Part shown: one piece after another, positions 5,516 to 10,851 of the stretch
Numbering within the stretch: position 1 is the first letter of the stretch
Layout of the letters: each line of letters starts with the position of its first letter
Origin: Burkholderiales bacterium
GTDB taxonomy: Bacteria > Pseudomonadota > Gammaproteobacteria > Burkholderiales > Burkholderiaceae_C
Length of the DNA: 10,851 nt
Reading direction: 5' to 3'
Assembly (NCBI GenBank): GCA_011391855.1
Contig: JAABPT010000480.1
Span: 1-10,851 of the forward strand
Notes under the pieces: generated by a model
What the model saw: only the letters and a program-made list of their open reading frames with translations
Told to the model about the DNA's origin: nothing
Database searches by the model: none
Translations under genes and position numbers: made by a program

Positions 5516-6631
5516 ATGGCCGGCATGCGCCATCGCAGCTCGGCCACGCCGCTGGCCCTGGCCTACGCGGTGCTGGTGGTCTATGCCAGCCTCTACCCCT
5601 TCAGCGGCTGGCGCTGGCCGCCGGGGCAGACGCTGGCCACGATGGCCGCGCTGGCGTGGCCGCCCTGGCGCGACGACGTCGACAGCTGGTTCAACCTGGC
5701 CGGCTACCTGCCGCTGGGCGCGCTGCTGCTGATTGCGGCACGGCGCAGTGGCATGCGCACGCTGCCTTCGCTGCTGCTGGCGGTGGGCGCACCGGCGCTG
5801 CTGTCCTACGCCATGGAGGTGCTGCAGCACTTCGTGGTCGGCCGTCATCCCTCGCTCAAGGACATGGCCTTGAACGTGGCCGGCGCCCTGTGCGGCGCGC
5901 TGCTGGCGTGGCTGGGGCACGCCGTGGGGCTGGTCGACCGCTGGCATGCGCTGCGCGAACGCTGGTTTGCGCGCGACAGCGCCGGCGCGCTGGCCTTGCT
6001 GGCACTGTGGCCAGTGGCGCTGCTGTTTCCGGCGCCGGTGCCCTTCGGCCTGGGGCAGATCGGCGAGCGCTTGCGCGAAATCCTGGCCGGCTGGCTGCAG
6101 GACGTGCCCTGGGCCGAAGCGGCGTATGCGCTGCTGGCCACGCCGGCGCCACCGGCGACGGAACTGCGGCCGCTGGCCGAGGTGCTGATCGTCGCCTGCG
6201 GTCTGCTCGCGCCTTGCCTGCTGGCCTACGGTGTCATGGCGCCCGGCTGGCGACGGGGGGTCATGGCCGCCGGCGCTGGCGCGCTGGGCGTGGGCGGCAT
6301 GACGCTGTCCACGCTGCTCAACTACGGCCCCGCGCACGCGCTGGCCTGGCTCACGCCGGCCACCCTGCCTGGCCTGGCCCTCGGTCTGGTGCTGGCCGGC
6401 GGACTGGCACTGCTGCCCACGCGGCTGGTGGCGGGCGTGGGCCTGATGGTGGTGACGGGGCTGGTGGTCGGCGTGGCGCAGGCGCCCGGCGACCCGTATT
6501 TCGCGCAAAGCCTCAAGGCCTGGGAGCAAGGCCAGTTCGTGCGTTTCCACGGCCTGGCGCAGTGGGTGGGCTGGCTGTGGCCGTACGCGGCCATGGGCTG
6601 GTTGCTGTCGCGGCTGGGCCAGCGGCGCTGA
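5516..6631 (+). CDS. VanZ-like polytopic membrane protein
   Basis: This 371-residue protein is almost entirely hydrophobic, with roughly nine or ten membrane segments. The first 130 residues match the VanZ-like domain: YASLYPFSGW (about 24-33), SWFNLAGYLPLG (about 57-68), and MEVLQHFVVGRHPSLKD followed by NVAGALCGALLAW. VanZ of enterococci gives low-level teicoplanin resistance, but the function of most chromosomal homologues is unknown. Typical VanZ proteins have about 150-200 residues; here a second hydrophobic half (about 165-365) follows, with no motif I recognise. Two starts compete: ATG 5516 with a weak GAGAG six bases upstream, and ATG 5525 with AGGAT seven bases upstream, giving a product three residues shorter. 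It lies 9 bases after the HemJ-like remnant, so both may share a transcript. No specific function is claimed. Confidence 0.8.
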   Translation: MAGMRHRSSATPLALAYAVLVVYASLYPFSGWRWPPGQTLATMAALAWPPWRDDVDSWFNLAGYLPLGALLLIAARRSGMRTLPSLLLAVGAPALLSYAMEVLQHFVVGRHPSLKDMALNVAGALCGALLAWLGHAVGLVDRWHALRERWFARDSAGALALLALWPVALLFPAPVPFGLGQIGERLREILAGWLQDVPWAEAAYALLATPAPPATELRPLAEVLIVACGLLAPCLLAYGVMAPGWRRGVMAAGAGALGVGGMTLSTLLNYGPAHALAWLTPATLPGLALGLVLAGGLALLPTRLVAGVGLMVVTGLVVGVAQAPGDPYFAQSLKAWEQGQFVRFHGLAQWVGWLWPYAAMGWLLSRLGQRR

Positions 6632-6656
6632 AAGGCTCCGCGCGGAACCCGCTGCC

Positions 6657-6662
6657 TACAAT
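6657..6662 (+). promoter_or_regulatory. -10 box of the ferredoxin gene, leaderless-type spacing
   Basis: TACAAT (5 of 6 to consensus) lies 7 bases before the ferredoxin ATG at 6670. The predicted transcription start coincides with the start codon, and the 38-base gap after the VanZ-like gene holds no Shine-Dalgarno sequence. No clear -35 is visible 16-18 bases upstream. Confidence 0.45.
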
Positions 6663-6669
6663 CCCGGGC

Positions 6670-6996
6670 ATGAATTACTACAAGCATCATCTCTTCTTCT
6701 GCCTCAACGAACGCACGAATGGCGAGGCCTGCTGCGCCAGCCAAGGCGCCCAGGCCGCCTTCGACCACTGCAAGGCCCGCGTCAAGGCCGAGGGCCTGGC
6801 CGGCCCGGGCGGCGTGCGCATCAACAAGGCCGGCTGCCTGGACCGCTGCGCCGGCGGGCCGGTGGCGGTGGTCTACCCCGAGGGCACCTGGTACACCTAC
6901 GTCGACGCGAGCGACATCGACGAGATCGTGGAACAGCACCTGATGCAGGGCCGGGTCGTCGAACGGCTGCTGCTGGCGCCCGACGTGGGCCGATGA
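6670..6996 (+). CDS. Thioredoxin-fold [2Fe-2S] ferredoxin
   Basis: This 108-residue protein matches the Shethna-type, thioredoxin-like [2Fe-2S] ferredoxins, small cytosolic electron carriers. It begins YYKHHLFFCLNER, typical of the family. The likely cluster ligands are Cys11, Cys22 (or Cys21), Cys56 and Cys60; the last two lie in KAGCLDRCAGGPVAVVYPEG, the family's signature loop, followed by WYTYV. Cys34 is an extra cysteine. The electron donor and acceptor are unknown. The stop overlaps the next gene's start as ATGA, so it is probably translated together with the alpha/beta hydrolase. The ATG is the first after a stop-free GC-rich run and is placed by the family N-terminus and by the TACAAT box 7 bases upstream. 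Confidence 0.9.
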   Translation: MNYYKHHLFFCLNERTNGEACCASQGAQAAFDHCKARVKAEGLAGPGGVRINKAGCLDRCAGGPVAVVYPEGTWYTYVDASDIDEIVEQHLMQGRVVERLLLAPDVGR

Positions 6997-7622
6997 ATCC
7001 GCGCACCGAACGCAGTGCCCTCGCCGGCCCCGCCGGCAGCCTGGAGTGCGCCATCGACGCGCCGGCGCACGGCAGCGGGCGCGGCTTGGCGGTGCTGTGC
7101 CACCCGCACCCGCTGCACGGCGGCACGCTGGACAACAAGATCGTGCAGACCCTGGCGCGCACCTTCGTGGCCCTGGGCTATACGGCCGTGCGCTTCAACT
7201 TTCGCGGCATCGGCGCCTCGGCCGGCCACTGGGACCACGGCACGGGCGAGGTCGACGACGCCCTGGCCGTGATCCACGCCTGTCGCGGTCTCAACCAGCC
7301 GCTGGTGCTGGGCGGGTTTTCCTTCGGCGGCTATGTCGCTTCGCAGGCCGCCGCCCGCTTGCCGCCGGGCGCGCACGCCGAACGCCTGGTACTGGTCGGC
7401 CCGGCGGTGCAGACCTATCCGATGGCACCGGTACCGAACGACACGCTGGTCATCCACGGCGAAGCCGACGAAGTGGTGCCGTTGGGCGCCGTCTTCGACT
7501 GGGCGCGCCCACAGTCCTTGCCGGTGACCGTGGTCCCCGGCGCCGGCCACTTCTTCCATGGGCAGCTGACGCTGCTCAAGCACATCGTCACGGGTGCCTG
7601 GCACCCGCGCACCCCCACCTGA
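6993..7622 (+). CDS. Alpha/beta hydrolase of the COG2945 type
   Basis: This is a 209-residue compact alpha/beta hydrolase without signal peptide. The strand after the N-terminal sheet reads VLCHPHPLHGGTLDNKIV (about 34-51), characteristic of the small COG2945-like hydrolases, followed by RFNFRGIGASAG (68-79). The catalytic triad can be read as Ser110 in the nucleophile elbow GFSFGG, Asp159 in HGEADEVVP and His186 in GAGHFFHG. Substrate is unknown; carboxylesters or thioesters are plausible for the fold. It overlaps the ferredoxin gene by 4 bases and ends 6 bases before the carboxypeptidase gene, so the three likely form one transcription unit. That gives no direct clue to the substrate. Confidence 0.88.
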   Translation: MNPRTERSALAGPAGSLECAIDAPAHGSGRGLAVLCHPHPLHGGTLDNKIVQTLARTFVALGYTAVRFNFRGIGASAGHWDHGTGEVDDALAVIHACRGLNQPLVLGGFSFGGYVASQAAARLPPGAHAERLVLVGPAVQTYPMAPVPNDTLVIHGEADEVVPLGAVFDWARPQSLPVTVVPGAGHFFHGQLTLLKHIVTGAWHPRTPT

Positions 7623-7628
7623 GTCCCG

Positions 7629-8786
7629 ATGAAATCCCTTTCTGCCTGCCTCATTGCCTTCGCCGTTTCCATCTTCTCCCTCAGCAGCCACGCGCAACTG
7701 CCCCAGCCGCCCGAGATCGCGGCGCGCCAGTACATCCTGATCGACCTGGCCAGCAACCAGGTGCTCGCCGAGCGCGACGCCGACGCGCAGGCCGAGCCGG
7801 CCTCGCTGACCAAGCTGATGACCGCCTACCTGGTGTTCAACGCCATCCGCGACAAGAAGCTCGGCCTCGAGCAGACGCTGCCGGTGTCCACGCGCGCCTG
7901 GAACGAGCGCAAGGGCGGCGCCTCGGTGATGTTCATCGACCCGAAGATGACGCCGAAGGTCAGCGAGCTGCTGCGCGGGCTGATCGTGCAAAGCGGCAAC
8001 GACGCCGCAGTGGCACTCGCCGAGGGCGTGGCCGGCACGGTGGAGAACTTCGTCGACATGATGAACCGCCAGGGCCAGGCCTGGGGCTTCAAGAATACGC
8101 AGTTCAAGAACGTCACCGGCATGCCCGAGGCCGGCCACACCAGCAGCGCGCGCGACGTGGCGCTGGTGGCCGCCAAGATCATCAGCGAGCACCCGGACCT
8201 GCACCCCATCTACGCGATGCGGCAGTACACCTACAACAATATCAAGCAGGACAACCGCAACCTGCTGCTCGGCCGCGACCCCACGGTGGACGGCATGAAA
8301 ACCGGCCATACCGAAGCCGCCGGCTACTGCCTGGTCACCAGCAGCGTGCGCGAGATGCCCAACGGCCGCCGCCGCCTGCTGAGCGTGGTGCTGGGCACCG
8401 CCTCGCGCGAGGCGCGCGCCAGCGAAAGCCAGAAGCTCATCAACTGGGGCTGGCAGGCCTGGGACGCGGTGCGCCTGTTCGAAGCCGGCCAGGCCGTGGC
8501 CACGGTGCCGGTGTGGAAGGGAGACCGCGCGCAGGTCAAGCTCGGCGCAACGGGTGCCGTCTTCGTGACCGTGCCTAAAGGCGAAGGCGGCAAGCTCAAG
8601 ACCACCGTCGAGCGCACCGACCCGCTGGTGGCACCGCTCACCGCAGGCCAGCGCGTGGGCAACCTCCGCGTCGACACGGCGGCGGGCACGGAAGTGGCCA
8701 ACGTGCCGCTGGTGGTGCTGGAGCCGGTACCGCTGGCGGGCCTCTTGGGTCGCGCCTGGGACTCGCTGCGGCTGTGGATCCAGTAG
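7629..8786 (+). CDS. dacC: D-alanyl-D-alanine carboxypeptidase (PBP5/6 family)
   Basis: This 385-residue penicillin-binding protein removes the terminal D-alanine from peptidoglycan pentapeptides in the periplasm, limiting cross-linking. A Sec signal peptide covers residues 1-22, with a hydrophobic core and likely cleavage at SHA-Q. The S11-family active-site motifs are all present and in order: SLTK (Ser59 to Lys62), SGN (122-124) and KTG (224-226) in DGMKTGHTEAAGY. A beta-rich C-terminal domain (about 285-370) ends in a tail, LLGRAWDSLRLWIQ, that looks like the amphipathic anchor holding PBP5/6 to the inner membrane. Whether to call it dacA or dacC is a naming choice; betaproteobacterial homologues are usually dacC. 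It starts 6 bases after the hydrolase stop, with no clear Shine-Dalgarno sequence, which fits coupling. Confidence 0.95.
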   Translation: MKSLSACLIAFAVSIFSLSSHAQLPQPPEIAARQYILIDLASNQVLAERDADAQAEPASLTKLMTAYLVFNAIRDKKLGLEQTLPVSTRAWNERKGGASVMFIDPKMTPKVSELLRGLIVQSGNDAAVALAEGVAGTVENFVDMMNRQGQAWGFKNTQFKNVTGMPEAGHTSSARDVALVAAKIISEHPDLHPIYAMRQYTYNNIKQDNRNLLLGRDPTVDGMKTGHTEAAGYCLVTSSVREMPNGRRRLLSVVLGTASREARASESQKLINWGWQAWDAVRLFEAGQAVATVPVWKGDRAQVKLGATGAVFVTVPKGEGGKLKTTVERTDPLVAPLTAGQRVGNLRVDTAAGTEVANVPLVVLEPVPLAGLLGRAWDSLRLWIQ

Positions 8787-8836
8787 CGCAACTCCGACGC
8801 CAGGGCCACGCCATCCCGCGCCTGCGCCACCCCGCG

Positions 8837-8845
8837 TGACACAAT
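8837..8845 (+). promoter_or_regulatory. Possible extended -10 promoter before the aminotransferase gene
   Basis: TG-A-CACAAT (4 of 6 in the hexamer plus the upstream TG) lies in the 84-base gap after dacC. Transcription would start near 8852, leaving a leader of about 19 bases before the ATG at 8871. No Shine-Dalgarno sequence is visible in that leader. A separate promoter would allow the aminotransferase and ybeD-like genes to be expressed apart from dacC. Confidence 0.35.
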
Positions 8846-8870
8846 CCAAGGCATCAACCGGCGCACCGAC

Positions 8871-9749
8871 ATGACCGATCTGCTGTGTTACCTCAACGGC
8901 GAGACCATGCCCGTCTCGCAGGCCAAGGTGAGCGTGCTCGACCGCGGTTTCATCTTCGGCGACGGCGTCTACGAAGTGGTGCCGGTGTACGGCCGGCGGC
9001 TGTTTCGCTTCGACGAGCACATGGCGCGGCTGAACCGCTCGCTGACCAAGCTGCGCATCCCCAACCCGCACGGCCACGACGAGTGGCTGGCCCTGTGCCG
9101 GCAGCTCGTGGCGAGTGTGGGCGACGCCACGGGCAACGACGAACTGCTCGTCTATATCCAGGTCACGCGCGGCGTGGCGCCGCGCGACCACGTCATGCCG
9201 CCGGGGCTGACGCCCACCGTCTTCATGATGGTCAACCCCATGAAGCCGGCCAGCGCCGAGCAGCGCCACCAGGGCGTGGCCTGCGTCACCGCGCGCGACT
9301 TCCGCTGGGAGCGCGGCGACATCAAGAGCATCAGCTTGCTGGGCAACGTGCTGGCGCGGCAGATCTCGGCCGACCACGGGGCGGTGGAAACGATCATGTT
9401 TCGCGACGGCTGGCTCACCGAGGCCGCCGCCAGCAACGTGTGGATCGCACACGAAGGCGCGCTGCTCGGCCCGCCCAAGAGCGAGCATGTGCTGGAAGGC
9501 ATCCGCGTGGAGCTGCTGCGCGAGCTGTGCGAGGACTGCGGCATCGCCTACAACCTGCGCCCCATCTCCGAAGCCGACGTGCTGGCCGCCGACGAGGTGA
9601 TGCTCAGTTCGGCCACCAAGGAGATCCTGCCGGTGACACGCATCGACGGCGAACTCGTCGGCCACGGCGCCATGCGCGGCAAGCCCGGGCCGGTGTACGG
9701 GCGGCTGTACGAGGCCTACCAGGCGGCCAAGCCGACGATGTCGCTGTGA
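8871..9749 (+). CDS. dat: D-amino-acid aminotransferase (class IV, PLP-dependent)
   Basis: This 292-residue cytosolic enzyme is a fold-type IV PLP aminotransferase that interconverts D-alanine and 2-oxoglutarate with pyruvate and D-glutamate. Diagnostic segments are VLDRGFIFGDGVYEVVPVYG (22-41), the PLP lysine Lys152 in RGDIKSISLLGNVLARQ, LTEAAASNVW (Glu184 contacts the PLP pyridine nitrogen in the family) and LSSATKEILPVTRIDG near the C-terminus. IlvE-type and aminodeoxychorismate lyases share the fold; the RFDEHMARL pattern, length and neighbourhood favour D-amino-acid aminotransferase. Standing between a D-Ala-D-Ala carboxypeptidase and the YbeD-like gene, it fits recycling or supply of D-alanine and D-glutamate for peptidoglycan, which is an inference. 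Its stop shares one base with the next start (TGATG). Confidence 0.92.
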   Translation: MTDLLCYLNGETMPVSQAKVSVLDRGFIFGDGVYEVVPVYGRRLFRFDEHMARLNRSLTKLRIPNPHGHDEWLALCRQLVASVGDATGNDELLVYIQVTRGVAPRDHVMPPGLTPTVFMMVNPMKPASAEQRHQGVACVTARDFRWERGDIKSISLLGNVLARQISADHGAVETIMFRDGWLTEAAASNVWIAHEGALLGPPKSEHVLEGIRVELLRELCEDCGIAYNLRPISEADVLAADEVMLSSATKEILPVTRIDGELVGHGAMRGKPGPVYGRLYEAYQAAKPTMSL

Positions 9750-10021
9750 TGGCCGCGCCGGTCGAAGACAGCCTGATTCCCTACCCCAGCGCCTTTCCGA
9801 TCAAGGTCATGGGCGAGCACGTGGCAGGCTTCGAAGCTGCGGTGGTGGCCGTGGCACGGCAGTTCGACCCTGGCTTCGACGAGGCCAGCATCGAACGCCG
9901 GCCCAGCAGCGCCGGCAAGTACCTGGGACTGACGCTCACCGTCACCGCCACCAGCCGCGCCCAGCTCGACGAGCTGTATCGCACGCTGAGCACACACCCG
10001 CTGGTAAAGGTGGTGCTGTAG
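9749..10021 (+). CDS. ybeD: YbeD-like DUF493 (UPF0250) protein
   Basis: This 90-residue soluble protein belongs to the DUF493/UPF0250 family, small alpha-beta proteins with an ACT-like fold and no proven function. Family landmarks are YPSAFPIKVMG (about residues 12-22), RRPSSAGKYLGLTLTVTATS (50-69) and the C-terminal HPLVKVVL. The start shares one base with the aminotransferase stop, so expression is probably coupled. In E. coli the homologue lies between dacA and lipB and has been linked by position to lipoate metabolism. Here the dac-to-ybeD order is kept with the aminotransferase inserted, but lipB does not follow. Confidence 0.9.
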   Translation: MAAPVEDSLIPYPSAFPIKVMGEHVAGFEAAVVAVARQFDPGFDEASIERRPSSAGKYLGLTLTVTATSRAQLDELYRTLSTHPLVKVVL

Positions 10022-10026
10022 CCGCT

Positions 10027-10071
10027 GCGGCTTGAAGGCCGCCAGGCCGACGGGCCGGCCGGACGGTCGGC
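10027..10071. terminator. Hairpins between convergent ybeD and Sel1 genes
   Basis: The 52-base convergent gap holds two inverted repeats: GCGGC-ttgaag-GCCGC (10027-10042) and GCCGAC/GTCGGC (10046-10051 with 10066-10071), the latter enclosing a GGCCGGCC palindrome. They could act as a bidirectional stop for both genes. No T run follows on either strand, so intrinsic termination is uncertain. Confidence 0.3.
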
Positions 10072-10073
10072 GA

Positions 10074-10745
10074 TCAGGCCGGCGGCGCCGCCAGCTGCGC
10101 GCCCAGTTCCCGCACCTTGGCCGGCGCGGCCTCGTCGCCCAGGCGCGCTGCCTGGTCGTACCAGTAGTGCGCCAGCCGCAGGTCGCGCTCGACGCCGTCG
10201 CCCTGCTCGTACATCGAAGCCAACAGGTACATCGCGCCGATATCGCCGCCCTTGGCGGCTTCGCGGAACCAGTGTGCGGCGCGCTGCGGATCCTTGGGCA
10301 GGCCACGACCCAGGTAGTGCGCGGTGCCCATGGCCACCTGGGCGTCGACGCTGCCGCCCACCGCCGCCACCTCGTACCAGCGGTGGGCCAGCGTCAGGTC
10401 TCGCGTCCCCAGGTCGCCGTTCTCCAGGCCCTGTGCCAGCGCCAGCTGCGACGTCACCAGGCCAGCGCTGGCAGCGCGTGTCAGCAGCGACCGTGCCAGC
10501 GCCAGGTCGGGCTGCGGCACCTCGCCGCGCAGGTGCATCACGGCCAGGCTGTGCTGGGCGGCAGGCACCTGGCGTCGCGCCAGCGACTCGAAGGCGACGC
10601 GCGCCGGTTCGATGCGCCCCGACTCGTAGGCTTGCACGGCGGCGTCGAGCTCGGCTCGCAGCGCGGGCGCCAACGCCGGGGCGGCGGCCACCGCGGCCGC
10701 AACCAGACAGGACAGGCAGAAGACGAACAGTTTGAGGGGCGACAT
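10074..10745 (-). CDS. Exported Sel1-repeat (SLR) protein
   Basis: This 223-residue protein has a Sec-type signal peptide (about 1-22, ending VAAAVAAAP) and four back-to-back 36-residue Sel1-like repeats from about residue 82 onward. Each follows the pattern A-x-L-x-x-x-x-x-G with G near the end of the second helix; examples are VDAQVAMGTAHYLGRG and IGAMYLLASMYEQGDGV. Sel1 repeats form alpha-solenoids that bind other proteins, so a periplasmic scaffold or adaptor role is plausible; no partner is evident. I start it at ATG 10745 because GGAG lies 7 bases upstream and the signal peptide then begins at the terminus; an upstream ATG at 10814 would bury the signal behind 23 charged residues. No lipobox is evident. 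It is convergent with the ybeD-like gene. Confidence 0.88.
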   Translation of the reverse strand: MSPLKLFVFCLSCLVAAAVAAAPALAPALRAELDAAVQAYESGRIEPARVAFESLARRQVPAAQHSLAVMHLRGEVPQPDLALARSLLTRAASAGLVTSQLALAQGLENGDLGTRDLTLAHRWYEVAAVGGSVDAQVAMGTAHYLGRGLPKDPQRAAHWFREAAKGGDIGAMYLLASMYEQGDGVERDLRLAHYWYDQAARLGDEAAPAKVRELGAQLAAPPA

Positions 10746-10808
10746 CGAAAGACTCCGGCGCAGGCCCCGCACGATACGCGGTGACGGCAAACGGCGTGCA
10801 CCCGCGCC

Positions 10809-10822
10809 GACCATGGTCCAAT
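10809..10822 (+). promoter_or_regulatory. Possible -10 box and palindrome at the right edge
   Basis: TCCAAT (10817-10822) ends 6 bases before an ATG at 10829, the same spacing as before queG and the HemJ-like remnant. It overlaps a 10-base palindrome, GACCATGGTC (10809-10818), in the divergent gap between the Sel1 gene and the possible next gene. A short palindrome can be chance. Confidence 0.25.
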
Positions 10823-10828
10823 CCGGAC

Positions 10829-10851
10829 ATGGCCGATCGCCCCAAACTCAG
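10829..10851 (+). CDS. Possible start of a further gene, cut by the window edge
   Basis: An ATG at 10829 opens a frame reading MADRPKL before the window ends. It is preceded at 6 bases by TCCAAT, and it points away from the minus-strand Sel1 gene, so the gap would be a divergent promoter region. Seven codons do not identify a family. Confidence 0.3.

Noticed and set aside
5105..6550. A 481-codon minus-strand frame opposite the VanZ-like gene and the hemB upstream region
   Set aside because: It is Gln/Arg/His-rich and resembles no family. The plus-strand frame has the hydrophobic pattern of a real membrane protein.
6897..9665. A 922-codon open frame on the minus strand
   Set aside because: It lies antisense to five well-identified plus-strand genes, is rich in His, Gln, Arg and Gly, and shows no domain. 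Long antisense frames are expected in such GC-rich DNA.
1..10851. CRISPR arrays, insertion sequences, tRNA or rRNA genes, defence or toxin systems
   Set aside because: I looked for regularly spaced repeats, terminal inverted repeats, transposase or integrase motifs and RNA gene landmarks and saw none. The content is housekeeping.

Overview
The window is GC-rich and densely packed, with short intergenic gaps and several gene pairs that overlap by 1 to 15 bases. Protein content and gene order (queG/tsaE/amidase; hemB/corA; PBP5-type carboxypeptidase/D-amino-acid aminotransferase/YbeD) point to a betaproteobacterium of the order Burkholderiales, probably Comamonadaceae or a close relative. This placement is inferred from remembered family features and gene order, not from a search. 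Nearly all of it is chromosomal housekeeping sequence. I see no insertion sequence, phage gene, CRISPR array, tRNA or rRNA.

Layout. Positions 1-1020 (minus) hold queG, the last tRNA step of queuosine synthesis, with its C-terminus cut off by the window edge. Divergent from it, with start codons overlapping by 15 bases, runs tsaE (tRNA t6A synthesis) and, overlapping tsaE by 4 bases, a periplasmic cell-wall amidase of the AmiC type (1006-2918). Convergent to that is a minus-strand pair, hemB then a CorA-family cation transporter, joined by a 1-base overlap (5108 to 3004). hemB appears to start at TTG with a strong Shine-Dalgarno sequence.

The 236-base gap upstream of hemB (5109-5344) is the least ordinary part. 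On the plus strand it carries an extended -10 motif, three successive hairpins and a textbook intrinsic terminator, with no protein gene to terminate. It looks like an undescribed small RNA of about 115 nt with a C-rich (anti-Shine-Dalgarno-like) loop, divergent from hemB. Directly after it lies a 53-codon reading frame that resembles only the C-terminal end of a HemJ/CopD-like membrane protein, so it is probably a gene remnant.

Plus-strand genes then follow: a VanZ-like polytopic membrane protein (5516-6631), a thioredoxin-fold [2Fe-2S] ferredoxin overlapping an alpha/beta hydrolase (6670-7622), a D-Ala-D-Ala carboxypeptidase (7629-8786), a D-amino-acid aminotransferase (8871-9749) and the YbeD-like protein (9749-10021). 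The carboxypeptidase and aminotransferase both concern D-alanine and peptidoglycan. lipB and lipA, which usually follow ybeD, are not here. Instead there is a convergent minus-strand exported Sel1-repeat protein (10745-10074) and, at the right edge, the possible start of another plus-strand gene.

A recurring theme is a -10-like hexamer ending only 6-7 bases before an ATG (queG, the HemJ-like remnant, the ferredoxin and the right-edge frame). This is what leaderless transcripts would look like.
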